Shown here: one piece after another, positions 6,743 to 15,688 of the stretch
Layout: every line of letters starts with the position of its first letter
How positions within the stretch are numbered: position 1 is the first letter of the stretch
Origin: a virus
Reading direction: 5' to 3' (one strand)
Virus record (IMG/VR): IMGVR_UViG_3300037246_001340
Span: 1 to 28,423 of that record
DNA length: 28,423 bases
Translations under genes and position numbers: made by a program
Notes under the pieces: generated by a model
The model's input: only the letters and a program-made list of their open reading frames with translations
Database searches by the model: none
What the model was told of the DNA's origin: nothing

Positions 6743-9127
6743 ATGGCTCTTTCATCTACACGCTTCGGGGGAGGCAGCGGATCCTCGACCACGACGCTCG
6801 CGCCTGGTGGGAAGAGCTTCACGTTCGATGAGATCCCGGACATTCGCGAGGAGAGCGAGGACGGTCACGGCACGCCCGACGAGAGTGACAACGACCGCAT
6901 AGGGTGGGCGACCTTCCTCTTCGACTCTCAGGACGACGTACTCAGGCGCTGGATGCGTCAGGTGGAGGAGAACGTCAGGATGTTGGCGGGCCAGCAGTGG
7001 TCGGTCTTCAATCCCCGCATGGGCCGGTTCGTGGACGTTACCCAGTGGATGACCGCCGAAGAGAAGAAGTGGCGTCAGAGGCCGGTGTTCAACCGCCTGC
7101 TAACGTGGTTCATCATCACACATGCGAGGATGACGGAGAACCCGCCGATCGTCACGTTCACGCCGGGGCCTGACCGCATCGACGCCATGCTTGCCGCCAC
7201 GATGGACGTGATCTTCAAGACGAAGTGGCGCGAAGTGAAGATGGCGGAAATCTGGGACCGGGCGAGCGCCTGGCTGATTCCGGCCGGCATGGTCTATCTG
7301 CAGAGCACCATCGACCTGAACAAGGGCGACTTCATCCGGTTCGAGGGCCAGCCATCGGAGGAAGACCTGGAGGGGTTCAGCACGGAGCAGCAGGACGTGC
7401 TACGAGAGTTCCAGGGCGGCGAAGAGAACATCGGCTTCGACGCGGACGGGAGGCCACAGTTTGACGAAGAGACCGGTCAGGTAATGGGCCCTGAGTCTGG
7501 CTTTGCAGAGCGAAAAGGCGACCTGGCGGTGGAGGTCCTGAACCCTGTGCAGGTTCGTGGCGAGTGGGGACCGAGTCCCTGGCACGAGAAAAGCTGGCAC
7601 AGCGTGCGGAGCTTCCTGACGAGCGCCGAGGTCTTCGAGACCTACGGCGTGAGACTCACTGGATCTTCTACGCCCAAGGTCGGTGGCAGCAACACCGGAG
7701 TCGCCGAACGCCTCACCTACGGTGACGGATACTTCGGGGCCGCAGATCCTGCGGTATTCGGTGGCGGCTTCAGCGCCGACGTGACGATCCCAGAGCCCAC
7801 GCATGAGGTCTTCACGCTCTGGCACAAGCCAGCGCCCTACGCTCGCATGCAGGAGACCCCGGAAGAGCCCGGCGGCCGGCTGTTGGTGGTCACTCGCAAA
7901 GAGGTCCTGCACGACAGCACGCGCCCAGTGCGCTATCCCAGCACGAGCCCCATACGGCGCTTTGAGTTCATTCGTCTCCCAGGGCGGCCCGCCAGTGGCT
8001 CGACGCCTCAAGAGGCCATGAACCAGCCCCAGAGGGTCTTCAACAAGGTCGCAGCGCTCATCATCGAGCACACGAACCTGTCCGCGAACCCGATCAAGAT
8101 CATCGACACGAATAGTGGCATCGAAGAGAGCATGATCACGAACCGGCCCGGCCTGAACCTGAAGGTGAACCGCCGGGACCGGATCCCGCCGTTCGAGTGG
8201 GTCGCTCCGCCCCCGCTTTCCCAGGACGCCTACCGCACCCTGGAGTTCATGCGGAACGAGATCGATGACATCGGGAATCTGACTGGCACCGAAGGTGAGA
8301 CGCCCACCCAGGATGCGTCCGGTGAGCTAATCAAAGAGCTTCGGTTCAACTCAGACCGCTTCCTCGGCCCCACGATGCGTCGGGCTGCAGAAGAGATGGC
8401 CAGGATGGCGGAAGACTGGAAGGTCATCCTCCCCGTCATCTACGATGAAGAGCAGATCCTCACGTACGCCGGGGCCGACAACGTCGCCCGTACGATCGTG
8501 GTGCAGCCCGAGATGTTCGAGCAAGGCTCCGTGAACGCCCTGGCCGACGTGGAATCGATGCTCCCAGAGGGCAGGGGCGAGCGCCAGAAGAACATCACGG
8601 CCCTCTACGCCAACGGGCTCTTCGGTGCCCCAGGCACCCCTCAGGCCACGGCCACCTTCTTCGAGCTTTCCCAGTTCCCACACCTCGGTCGAGCCGGCAA
8701 GTTCGGTGGAGTACACCGGATCACGGCAGACCAGGAGAACGGCAAGATCCTGCAGGGGGTTCCTGCGATGGAGATCCCTGTGTTCGAGTGGTACAACGAC
8801 CTGGTCCACCTCCTCTCCCACGAGGAATTCATGTCCTCGCCGGAGTTCCTGGAGTTGGATCCGACCATTCAATCCCAGTTCGATATCCACAGGAAAATGC
8901 ACATCATCAACATCACGATTAAGACCCAGCAGTCCGCAGAGGCCGACCCCGATGGTGGCGAGGCTGGAGACAACCAGTTCAGTGGGAACGATCGCCCCGA
9001 GGGCGGTGGTGCTGCCGGGTCACCTGAAGGCGCTGCGACTTCGAGTTCGAGTCCAGCGGTCACACCTGGATCCGCAACCCGGAATCCTGAAGGCATCCAA
9101 GAGGCACCAGCAGCGGCGGGCCAGTAG
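6743..9127 (+). CDS. Portal protein (P22-like)
   Basis: This 794-residue protein is the predicted dodecameric DNA gateway at one capsid vertex, which docks terminase and later the tail. Typical P22-type portal features are visible: an N-terminal helix with LRRWMRQVEENVRMLAGQQW, RQRPVFNRLLTWFIITHARMTENPP soon after (two adjoining segments), and a long wing/stem region with FNKVAALIIEHTNLSANP and NLTGTEGETPTQDASGELIKEL. The family is usually about 700-750 residues. The extra length is in a Ser/Pro/Ala-rich low-complexity tail after residue about 740. Position immediately before scaffold and capsid genes supports the call. A ribosome site (AAGGGA) lies about nine bases upstream of the ATG. Confidence 0.93.
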   Translation: MALSSTRFGGGSGSSTTTLAPGGKSFTFDEIPDIREESEDGHGTPDESDNDRIGWATFLFDSQDDVLRRWMRQVEENVRMLAGQQWSVFNPRMGRFVDVTQWMTAEEKKWRQRPVFNRLLTWFIITHARMTENPPIVTFTPGPDRIDAMLAATMDVIFKTKWREVKMAEIWDRASAWLIPAGMVYLQSTIDLNKGDFIRFEGQPSEEDLEGFSTEQQDVLREFQGGEENIGFDADGRPQFDEETGQVMGPESGFAERKGDLAVEVLNPVQVRGEWGPSPWHEKSWHSVRSFLTSAEVFETYGVRLTGSSTPKVGGSNTGVAERLTYGDGYFGAADPAVFGGGFSADVTIPEPTHEVFTLWHKPAPYARMQETPEEPGGRLLVVTRKEVLHDSTRPVRYPSTSPIRRFEFIRLPGRPASGSTPQEAMNQPQRVFNKVAALIIEHTNLSANPIKIIDTNSGIEESMITNRPGLNLKVNRRDRIPPFEWVAPPPLSQDAYRTLEFMRNEIDDIGNLTGTEGETPTQDASGELIKELRFNSDRFLGPTMRRAAEEMARMAEDWKVILPVIYDEEQILTYAGADNVARTIVVQPEMFEQGSVNALADVESMLPEGRGERQKNITALYANGLFGAPGTPQATATFFELSQFPHLGRAGKFGGVHRITADQENGKILQGVPAMEIPVFEWYNDLVHLLSHEEFMSSPEFLELDPTIQSQFDIHRKMHIINITIKTQQSAEADPDGGEAGDNQFSGNDRPEGGGAAGSPEGAATSSSSPAVTPGSATRNPEGIQEAPAAAGQ

Positions 9128-9159
9128 ACCCCCCGCGAAAATAACCTGGAGGTACGACA

Positions 9160-10458
9160 GTGAGTGATCAGGCCGATGCCGCCGCCGCCGATGACGGCGC
9201 AGGCGACGACGACAAGGACGAAGGAACCAAGGGCCCCCCGACGATTGAAGAAGCTCTTGCTCGGGCACGGAGCACGCTGAAGGAAAAGGGCACCATGTTT
9301 GCGGCTGCAGATGACGACGACGCGGACGACGATGCGGACGACGATGCGGATGACGACGCGGACGACGACGCGGATGACGACGACGATGATGATGACGCGG
9401 ACGCGGACGACGACGACGACGCGGACGACGCGGACGGGGATGATGATGATGATGATGATGATGATGACGCGGACGATGGGGATGATGCGGATGACGACGC
9501 GGACGACGACGACGCGGATGGGGATGACGACGACGACGACGATGATGACGATGATGACGATGATGATGAGCCCGAGACCTTCACCGTAAAGCTCCCCGGC
9601 AGGGAGCCGGGCAGCGACGACGTTGAGATCGAGGTCACCGACAAGGAAACGGCCGAACGCCTCAACCAGATGCGTAACGGCTTCATGCGCGGCGAAGCAG
9701 TACGCACCAGAGAATCCGAACTACAGGTGGTTCAGAACGAATTGCAGGGGATCAGTGAGCAGTTCGAGCTAGATCCGGCTGGATTCGTGCTGGATTACGT
9801 AGAAGACGAGAAGAGCCTCGCCCAGGTCGCTTTGGCGCTGCTAACCGAGAAGAGCGTCTGGGCTACACTGGAGCCAGTGCTCGACAAGCTCCTGTCGGAC
9901 CCCGGTGAACTCAGGACCCTGCAGGCCGAAGCCAAGGCGGCACGCCTGGAGGCGAAGGGTGAGTTGAAAGAGGTGATCGCGGCTCGTCAGGAGCAGAGCA
10001 AGAACGGCCAGCAACTGCGCGAAGCCATTGACCTAATGGTGCCTGAGGTGATGGGCTCAGGGGTCAGAGAGCAACTGATCCAGGACTTGACTCGGGACGT
10101 TGTTAGCCATATCGATAGGAACAAGCTGCAGAAACTCGAAGTCAAGGATCTCCCTACGATTGTGGCGGATCGGCTTCAACTTTCTGGGATCGACCCTCTC
10201 GAAGCTAGAAAGGCGATCAAGGACGGCTCCCGGAGCCGGGCTAAGGTTTCGACCAAGAAGAGTCCGAAGAAGAAGGCGAAATCCGGGAAAGAACTCGTCA
10301 GGGCCAGTGCCAAAAGGAAAAAAGTGGCGGCAGCGCCGGGACCCGGCAAGAAGTCTGCCCTCACCCAACCTACGAAGCTGCCGGCGGGCCAGTCGATCAA
10401 GGAACGTCTCGCACACGTCCGGAAACAGGGCGGAATCGGGAAGTTCATTGGTGGGTAA
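9160..10458 (+). CDS. Scaffold protein with extreme poly-aspartate tract
   Basis: The GTG start has a strong GGAGG seven bases upstream. The 432-residue product lies between portal and major capsid genes, the standard scaffold position. Residues 51-136 are almost pure Asp with Ala and Gly interruptions (70 Asp in 86). Residues 137-345 are predicted helical, with charged coiled-coil character (TAERLNQMRNGFMRG, LRTLQAEAKAARLEAKGELKE). Residues 353-432 are strongly basic and Lys-rich and end in GGIGKFIGG. A basic C-terminal coat-binding segment is typical of scaffolds. The acidic tract is far longer than anything I know in scaffolds. No protease motif is seen. Confidence 0.85.
   Translation: MSDQADAAAADDGAGDDDKDEGTKGPPTIEEALARARSTLKEKGTMFAAADDDDADDDADDDADDDADDDADDDDDDDDADADDDDDADDADGDDDDDDDDDDADDGDDADDDADDDDADGDDDDDDDDDDDDDDDEPETFTVKLPGREPGSDDVEIEVTDKETAERLNQMRNGFMRGEAVRTRESELQVVQNELQGISEQFELDPAGFVLDYVEDEKSLAQVALALLTEKSVWATLEPVLDKLLSDPGELRTLQAEAKAARLEAKGELKEVIAARQEQSKNGQQLREAIDLMVPEVMGSGVREQLIQDLTRDVVSHIDRNKLQKLEVKDLPTIVADRLQLSGIDPLEARKAIKDGSRSRAKVSTKKSPKKKAKSGKELVRASAKRKKVAAAPGPGKKSALTQPTKLPAGQSIKERLAHVRKQGGIGKFIGG
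9310..9567 (+). repeat. GAY/GCG trinucleotide repeat encoding 86-residue Asp-rich tract
   Basis: 86 consecutive codons are GAC or GAT (70), alanine, mostly GCG (13), or GGG/GGT-type glycine (3). Early units follow a four-residue D-D-D-A period (GAYGAYGAYGCG); the end is 15 Asp in a row. Mixing of GAC and GAT means the DNA is not a perfect repeat, but slippage-driven length change is likely. The antisense strand yields a spurious poly-Ser frame over the same bases. Confidence 0.95.
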
Positions 10459-10483
10459 CCCTCTGAATTAAAGGTTGGGGATC

Positions 10484-11833
10484 ATGGCCAGTGCGACAAC
10501 TACGACCAGTGCCATCACCGAAGCGATGAAAGTCATCTTCGCTGACCCCCTGATCACGAACATCGTCGAGGACTCCGAGTTGCTGTCCATTTTCCAAACG
10601 GACATGAACGTCAACGTGGACGATACGACTGGTGGCCGGTACATCGAGATGGCTCACTACTTCCAGCTTCCGGCTGGCGTAGGGGCCCGTGGGGAGAACG
10701 AGTACATCCCCGAGGCCGATGACCCCGTCTTCAAGAACTCCAGGCTCTTCCTCAGGAAGATCCAGGGGACCGTGGAGATGACCGGCGACACGATGCGTCG
10801 TGTGGTGGGTGATGAAGGTGCTTTCATCAATTACATGGAGCGGGCCCTTCCGGACCTCGTGACCAGGTTGGTCAACGAGATCGATCGGATGTATATCGGC
10901 TTCGGTGCCGGTATCAAGGCTCGCGCCGAACTCACTCCGGTACGCCCCTCCTCGGGCGTGCTCGAAGTAACCGTCAACCGCGCACTCGGCGTGGACGGCT
11001 TCACCGACGCCTTCCTGCAGTTCCTGGAGGGCGAGCGGATCGTCTTCGACCCGGCTGCAGACGGCCAGACGCTCACGACCGGAGGCGGCTTCCAGTCGCT
11101 CAGGGTCACGGACATCGATGAGGACAACAACCTCATCACCTTCGTCGGAAACGACACCCTGGTGGCGGCCATCGTGTCTGCAGGGGCAGATCAGTATCTG
11201 TTCCCCGGCGACGAGGCCGGAACGTCCACCCAGAACTCCTCGGGCGTCGATCGAGAGATCGCCGGGCTGATGGCTGGTGCGGACGACGGCGGGATCATCG
11301 CCACGTACAACAACATCTCTCGGACTGGTGCCAATTCCAGGCTGTGGAAGTCCATCATCATCGATGGGTCGGATGCGGTTTGGGGCGGGCAACTGACGGA
11401 AGAGTTGCTGAGTTTCGCGGACGATGAGGTCGCCGTGAAGGGCGCGGGCAAGATCGACACCATCGTGTCGTCTCGTTCCGCCGCTCGTGGGTACTGGCAG
11501 TCCCTCAAGGGCGACCGGGTCTTCAACGACCCGAGGAGCTTCTCTGGGGGCAAGGGCGGCCTGAGCATCCTCCTGGGTGACCGCGAGGTGCAGATGAAGG
11601 TGGCGCGTAAGCTGCCGCCTGAGGTCTGTTTCGCTCTGCAGGCCGATACCTGGCGTCGGTTGACGTTGGGTACGTGGGACTGGGACGACCGTACGGGATC
11701 CATCTGGAACAGGGTCATCGACGCGGTCGGCCGGAAGGATGCGTTTTTTGCAGCGGGGAACATGTACGAGCAGTTGTTCTGCACGGCCCCGAGAAAGAAC
11801 GTCCGCATCGACAATCTGAACGCGGCGTTCTAG
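10484..11833 (+). CDS. Major capsid protein
   Basis: I place the start at ATG 10484 (MASATTTTSAITEAMK), which has AAAGG about nine bases upstream, rather than at the in-frame TTG at 10475. The 449-residue product follows the scaffold, as expected for the HK97-fold coat protein that forms the icosahedral shell. Supporting features are an N-terminal helix with LITNIVEDSELLSIFQ, a GARGENEYIPEADDPVFKN stretch that fits an E-loop-like region, and the segment SRLFLRKIQGTVEMTGDTM followed by a long helix (INYMERALPDLVTRLVNEID). A YQ-type C-terminal segment (AAGNMYEQLFCTAPRKNVR) closes it. Identification rests on order, length and fold-like features. A UUCG-capped hairpin follows the stop codon. Confidence 0.88.
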   Translation: MASATTTTSAITEAMKVIFADPLITNIVEDSELLSIFQTDMNVNVDDTTGGRYIEMAHYFQLPAGVGARGENEYIPEADDPVFKNSRLFLRKIQGTVEMTGDTMRRVVGDEGAFINYMERALPDLVTRLVNEIDRMYIGFGAGIKARAELTPVRPSSGVLEVTVNRALGVDGFTDAFLQFLEGERIVFDPAADGQTLTTGGGFQSLRVTDIDEDNNLITFVGNDTLVAAIVSAGADQYLFPGDEAGTSTQNSSGVDREIAGLMAGADDGGIIATYNNISRTGANSRLWKSIIIDGSDAVWGGQLTEELLSFADDEVAVKGAGKIDTIVSSRSAARGYWQSLKGDRVFNDPRSFSGGKGGLSILLGDREVQMKVARKLPPEVCFALQADTWRRLTLGTWDWDDRTGSIWNRVIDAVGRKDAFFAAGNMYEQLFCTAPRKNVRIDNLNAAF

Positions 11834-11851
11834 CAGCAGCAGGTGGATAAA

Positions 11852-11877
11852 CTGGGGGGGGCTTCGGTCTCCCCCAG
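11852..11877 (+). terminator. Stable UUCG-capped hairpin after the capsid gene
   Basis: CTGGGGGGGG at 11852-11861 pairs with TCTCCCCCAG at 11868-11877 around C-TTCG-G (11862-11867), giving 11 base pairs including two G-T wobbles. The cUUCGg loop is an exceptionally stable RNA tetraloop. There is no T-run after it, so it is a weak fit to an intrinsic terminator. It may instead attenuate read-through or protect the 3' end of capsid mRNA, which is needed in large amounts. Confidence 0.65.
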
Positions 11878-11912
11878 CGCCACATCAATGCTCACTGAAC
11901 CACGAGGACCAC

Positions 11913-12773
11913 ATGTCTACCCAAGATCGCAACATCCACAGGGACGCCATCGCTCTTCGCAGAGTTTTGAGCATCCCGGTCACGGTACCGGTAGCGGGGA
12001 ACGATCAGGACGAGCCCCTCTACGCCTACCAGCCCCGGTACAACTACCGGGTCTCAGACCTCAGCGCCTATGCGGCCGTCGTCGCCACTGCGGCCGTGAT
12101 CGTGAAGGCTCAGGTAGTTCCGCCCCTGGCCACGGTCGGCGAGCCCCAGCTTGGCGATGATTCGGCGATTACGTTCACCATCGAGGAGTTGTGGCAGAAC
12201 GACCTCGGCGTCCTCACGAACGTCGCCGCCGACGCCACAGCGGACTTCTCAGCGGCCTTCACGGTGCTGGACGGGTTCTGGGGTGTCGTGCTCGTCCTGC
12301 TGGACGGAGCACAGGCTCAGACGACCGTGGCGCAGGCTCCGGTCATGGCCTTCGCGACCGAGGCCCTCGCGCTGGCAAACGCACCGAGGGTCCCAGCGGG
12401 CCGTGGTGTCGTAGCGATCCTCACGATCAATGCGGTCGGTGCAGACTTCGTGGGGCTGACGGACGACACGGACACGGCCGACTCCTTCAACACGGCCCCG
12501 CGTGATGGGCATGTCGCCAACCTGGCGATCAACACCGGTTCCCAGCAGGTCAACGCGACCCTCGCCCAGAGCCTCGAAGACGCTTCCGGGACGCGGATCC
12601 TCCAGGGCAAGGGCGGGGTCGGCGGAGATCTCCTGGTCGTTACCGGCCGCATGACCGGTTCGGCCGTTCTGACCGACGCGGTGGCCCATGTGGACATCAG
12701 GCCCTTCCCGGCGCAGGGTGAGGGCATGGGCAACATCTCGGCGTCGAACACTGAGCCTTCGTTCGTGCCGTAG
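11913..12773 (+). CDS. Hypothetical virion protein downstream of capsid
   Basis: The product has 286 residues. An ATG preceded by an ACGAGGA ribosome site begins the frame. It is neutral to acidic and Ala/Val-rich, with alternating hydrophobic strands (VLDGFWGVVLVLLDGAQAQ, GRGVVAILTINAVGADFVG), so it is probably beta-rich. It has no membrane helix of clear quality and no catalytic motif. Its place immediately after the major capsid gene, separated by the hairpin, would suit a head decoration or capsid-associated protein. That is positional inference only; no family is recognised. Confidence 0.8.
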   Translation: MSTQDRNIHRDAIALRRVLSIPVTVPVAGNDQDEPLYAYQPRYNYRVSDLSAYAAVVATAAVIVKAQVVPPLATVGEPQLGDDSAITFTIEELWQNDLGVLTNVAADATADFSAAFTVLDGFWGVVLVLLDGAQAQTTVAQAPVMAFATEALALANAPRVPAGRGVVAILTINAVGADFVGLTDDTDTADSFNTAPRDGHVANLAINTGSQQVNATLAQSLEDASGTRILQGKGGVGGDLLVVTGRMTGSAVLTDAVAHVDIRPFPAQGEGMGNISASNTEPSFVP

Positions 12774-12774
12774 G

Positions 12775-13284
12775 TTGGAACGCTTCATCGATATCCCGGT
12801 TGAGAAAGAGGTGCCCGAGTGGGTTATCGGGCACCTCCGGGAGATCCATCCCATGGCCGAACTCATCTACGTGGACAACGGCTGGTGGTGGGTCGGCATC
12901 GTCAAGCCAGAGGCTCCCGCCCGCGAGGCCGCGAGGACCGCCCTGGACCGAATGCCTTCCGACACACCGTGGCCAATCAGGAGACGTTGGCTGCTCCAAG
13001 AGCAGGGGTTCGCGCTCTGTGGCAAGTACAGGTTCGGAGACGAGGGCCCCGAGTGGAGCGCCATCGTTGAGGACTTCCGGTTCGCCGACTTCGTGTGGAC
13101 GAACTGGGGCACACCGAACGAAACAATCCGGGCCCAGATTGACGAGTCCGGTGTACTGGATGACGAAATCCGCCTCAAGGCCCGTGCGGCTACGGTCGAG
13201 AGGCTGAAGGCTGACGAGAGATACCTGTTCAGCCGTCTAATTCGACAGAATCCGGCACCCGTGTCGGTGGGAGTTGATCTGTAA
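12775..13284 (+). CDS. Hypothetical protein, probable TTG start
   Basis: The frame is open upstream into the previous gene, but that part merely shadows it. The likely start is TTG at 12775, one base after the previous stop, giving a 169-residue product beginning MERFIDIPVEKEVPEW. GTG 12811 and ATG 12853 are alternatives; the first preserves the well-formed segment up to HPMAEL. The protein has a Trp-rich N-terminal part (GWWWVGIV), then a charged helical C-terminal half ending in PVSVGVDL. No family is identified with confidence. Its stop overlaps the next start as TAATG. A head-completion or structural role is plausible from position. Confidence 0.7.
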   Translation: MERFIDIPVEKEVPEWVIGHLREIHPMAELIYVDNGWWWVGIVKPEAPAREAARTALDRMPSDTPWPIRRRWLLQEQGFALCGKYRFGDEGPEWSAIVEDFRFADFVWTNWGTPNETIRAQIDESGVLDDEIRLKARAATVERLKADERYLFSRLIRQNPAPVSVGVDL

Positions 13285-13814
13285 TGGGCCACTTTGGATC
13301 TCGTGTAATCGGAACGAAACGGGCGGCGGAAGAGGCAGTAGTCGCGGAGGTTCGCGCAGACCACTTCGGGCCACGGGTCATCGGCGAGGTGCTCAGGCGC
13401 AGGCGTGCGATAGCCGGCATTTCCACCGCCGACGACGCCAACGCTGAGGCTGCAGAAAAGGACACCCGTTCCGATCCGAAGAAGAAGAAGAAGAAGCGGG
13501 CGAAGAAGGCGAAGAAGGCCGAGGCCAAGGTGGAGGCGACGGGCGTTGCCACCCCCGAAGAGAAGTCCGAACTGCGTGCAAAGGCGGACCTCGAAGACGT
13601 GGAGGTCTCCACGACCACCATCGAAGAGCTTCAGAAGGCCCTGGCCGACAACCCGACCTTCTACGAGCCCCTGTATAGGTCCGAGTTCGCCCGCGCATCG
13701 GGCCCGAGGAAGACGGCACTGAGGATCTTCCTGCTCTACGAGATGGATCACGAGAACCGTGACAGCAGGAAGCTGGAGATCGAAGAAGCGATCGAGGGAA
13801 AACAAGCCAAGTAG
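13284..13814 (+). CDS. Lys/Ala-rich structural-type protein with duplicated HFGxRVIG motif
   Basis: This 176-residue protein begins with two copies of a short motif, HFGSRVIG (residues 3-10) and HFGPRVIG (residues 27-34), separated by a charged helix. Residues about 60-85 are a Lys/Ala linker with six Lys in a row. The C-terminal third (TIEELQKALADNPTFYEPL and beyond) is a compact helical domain resembling small adaptor domains in phage proteins. It overlaps the previous gene as TAATG. The linker could bind nucleic acid or tether two domains. Function unknown; a head-tail region structural role is inferred from its neighbours. Confidence 0.78.
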   Translation: MGHFGSRVIGTKRAAEEAVVAEVRADHFGPRVIGEVLRRRRAIAGISTADDANAEAAEKDTRSDPKKKKKKRAKKAKKAEAKVEATGVATPEEKSELRAKADLEDVEVSTTTIEELQKALADNPTFYEPLYRSEFARASGPRKTALRIFLLYEMDHENRDSRKLEIEEAIEGKQAK

Positions 13815-13823
13815 GGGGACCCT

Positions 13824-15002
13824 ATGACGTTGGTGCGGCCTACGGCCGATCTCTCATCGTTTCCAGCACCTGGCTGGACGACAGCGCCTCTCTTCTCCAA
13901 GGTCAATTCGGAGGATCCGGATGATGCGACCTTCCTGACGGCGCTAGCTCCGGGTGCCGAGGACCCTCAAGTCGCGCTGCAGATTGCGGACCTGGAGATC
14001 CCGTACGGCTCCTCCGGACGCATCGAAGTTCGTGTGCGGATGCGCTGGAACGAGGTCCTCACGGAACTACCCACCTTCGTGAGGATCGGGCTCGCCGACG
14101 CTGCAGACCTGGGCGTCACAGACCCGACGCTGCTCTTCGAGAGGTCCCTCCTGGGGACCAACATCGTGAGCCTCAGCGCCCTCGACTTCGAGACCTACGA
14201 GGTGGCGTTCGACTTCGACGACTTCGCTGGCCTGGCTTCGGCCATGGGCGTCTACGTCGAGATGACGCCCAACGCGGCGGACGCGACTGCAGTTGGGCAC
14301 ATCTCCTGGATCGAAGTGCTCGCGTGCGTGTCGGCGGTCCAGGTCGAGGGCTGCAGCCTGGGGAGCCTGACGGCCGGAGAGGTCATCAACAACGCCAGGG
14401 ACCACCACACCAGCTTCGACGCCAGGAAGCACCCCAACGCGACACTCCTCCGGCTGCTCTCCAGCTACCAGAGGGACATCACCGCGAAGATCGCTCAGGT
14501 GAACGGAGCGCTGTGCGCCTCCGACATCCTGGTCACGCTCCCGCTGGACGACTTCAGCGCCGGGGTCACGCTGCCGTCGTTCGTCTACATGATGCCCAAC
14601 GTCACGCTCCGCACGCTGGCTGGCACGATAGAGCCCATCGACCTGGTGAATGCGACGTTCCGATCCGAGTTCGAGATGGACAGGAAGTTCGCGTACCTGA
14701 GGGGAAACAAGCTCTTCCTGGGTCGGATCGAGGAGAACTACACCTCGTACAATCAACTGCAACTGCAGCTTGTACTGACTCCGCCGAACCTGGTGGCCCT
14801 CACGGATCCGCTCGTGCTCCCCGACTACGGCGTGGACGCCTACGTGGGGCACCTCGTGATGAAGATGGCGCTCCGGGATGGCCTGGAGGGCTCACTGCTC
14901 AACCAGGCCGGCACACTGGAGACCGCCTTCCTGAACGCCGTCGCCCAGCAGAAGGGCGCAGAGGCGTCCCACACGCTCGACGCCTGGCCTGGGGGCTTCT
15001 AA
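13824..15002 (+). CDS. Beta-sandwich plus connector-like domain protein
   Basis: This 392-residue protein appears to be a two-domain fusion. Residues 1-175 look like a beta-sandwich (jelly-roll or carbohydrate-binding-like), with strands such as GRIEVRVRMRW and FVRIGLADAADLG. Residues about 183-392 begin with a helix pair (AGEVINNARDHHTSF, LLRLLSSYQRDITAKI), continue with a beta-rich middle, and end with helices (VGHLVMKMALRDG). That second part resembles the whole of the next two proteins. The layout helix-helix-beta-helix suits a head-tail connector or tail-attachment protein. AGGGGG lies upstream of its ATG. The assignment is moderate for the architecture and low for exact function. Confidence 0.82.
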   Translation: MTLVRPTADLSSFPAPGWTTAPLFSKVNSEDPDDATFLTALAPGAEDPQVALQIADLEIPYGSSGRIEVRVRMRWNEVLTELPTFVRIGLADAADLGVTDPTLLFERSLLGTNIVSLSALDFETYEVAFDFDDFAGLASAMGVYVEMTPNAADATAVGHISWIEVLACVSAVQVEGCSLGSLTAGEVINNARDHHTSFDARKHPNATLLRLLSSYQRDITAKIAQVNGALCASDILVTLPLDDFSAGVTLPSFVYMMPNVTLRTLAGTIEPIDLVNATFRSEFEMDRKFAYLRGNKLFLGRIEENYTSYNQLQLQLVLTPPNLVALTDPLVLPDYGVDAYVGHLVMKMALRDGLEGSLLNQAGTLETAFLNAVAQQKGAEASHTLDAWPGGF

Positions 15003-15685
15003 TGGCCGTCACGACCACCGTACAGGACATCCTGGATGCGGCCTACGCCAAGTCCACGAAGAACCAGCCCGGAACGATCGCCAACGAAGCCGTCGAGCTT
15101 CTCAGCGTCGTCGCGAGGAAGCTGGCCGGGCTCTACTCGTTTGCAGCCCGAATCGATCCGACGCACTTCGCGGTAACGGCCAATGTCGTGGGCTCGGGGA
15201 GTGTCTGGATCAAGCCAGAGGCAGCGGAGGTGATCTTCCGCATCGAGGACTCGGCTGACACCGAGGTCGTGGTGGTGCCGATCGATGACCGACTGGCTGC
15301 AGATCCCAAGCCCGCCCTGTACGAGTTCGGCCAGACGTTCATCGCGGAATCGACTCAGGCCGCCCCGCCAGGTGCCACCGACACACTGACGTTCTGGTTC
15401 TCCAAGCGCCCGGACGATCCCAACCCGAACGACCTCACGGGGGTGCTGGATCTCTCCTGGGACGAGGCCTACAACGAGCTTCTGATTCTTGAGGTGGCGC
15501 TCTACCTGGCCCTGAAGGATGGGCGTGCAGACGAGGTTGAGATGCTGAAGCAAGAGCGGAACACATGGGCCGCTCTGTTCGCGAGCCACCTGGCCAACAG
15601 GATCGCGAACCTGCAGCGGCGCTTCGGCCACAAGAGCTTCGTGAACGTCGAGACACTGCTTCCAATGCTGACTGGGGGTGCTTGA
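15002..15685 (+). CDS. Connector-like structural protein, paralogue 2 of 3
   Basis: The start is the ATG in the TAATG overlap with the previous stop; longer upstream frames are shadows. The 227-residue product opens with TTVQDILDAAYAKST, a helix like those of its neighbours, then a second helix (AVELLSVVARKLAGLYSFAAR). A beta-rich core follows (VWIKPEAAEVIFRIEDS, VVVVPIDDRL), and finally long helices (YNELLILEVALYLALKDGR, EVEMLKQERNTW). The arrangement matches the C-terminal half of the preceding protein and the following one. Likely a ring-forming head-completion or adaptor protein. Exact family not identified. Confidence 0.82.
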   Translation: MAVTTTVQDILDAAYAKSTKNQPGTIANEAVELLSVVARKLAGLYSFAARIDPTHFAVTANVVGSGSVWIKPEAAEVIFRIEDSADTEVVVVPIDDRLAADPKPALYEFGQTFIAESTQAAPPGATDTLTFWFSKRPDDPNPNDLTGVLDLSWDEAYNELLILEVALYLALKDGRADEVEMLKQERNTWAALFASHLANRIANLQRRFGHKSFVNVETLLPMLTGGA

Positions 15686-15688
15686 GCC

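Noticed and set aside
9168-9707. Poly-serine open frame on the - strand
   Set aside because: It is the exact antisense of the GAY repeat encoding the Asp tract; there is no ribosome site or domain.
10475-10483. TTG start for the capsid gene
   Set aside because: The ATG nine bases later has a suitably spaced AAAGG and gives a normal capsid N-terminus.
12688-12774. Upstream ATG extension of the 12775 gene
   Set aside because: These codons shadow the preceding gene in another frame and give an Arg-rich peptide unlike the rest; a start after the previous stop fits better.
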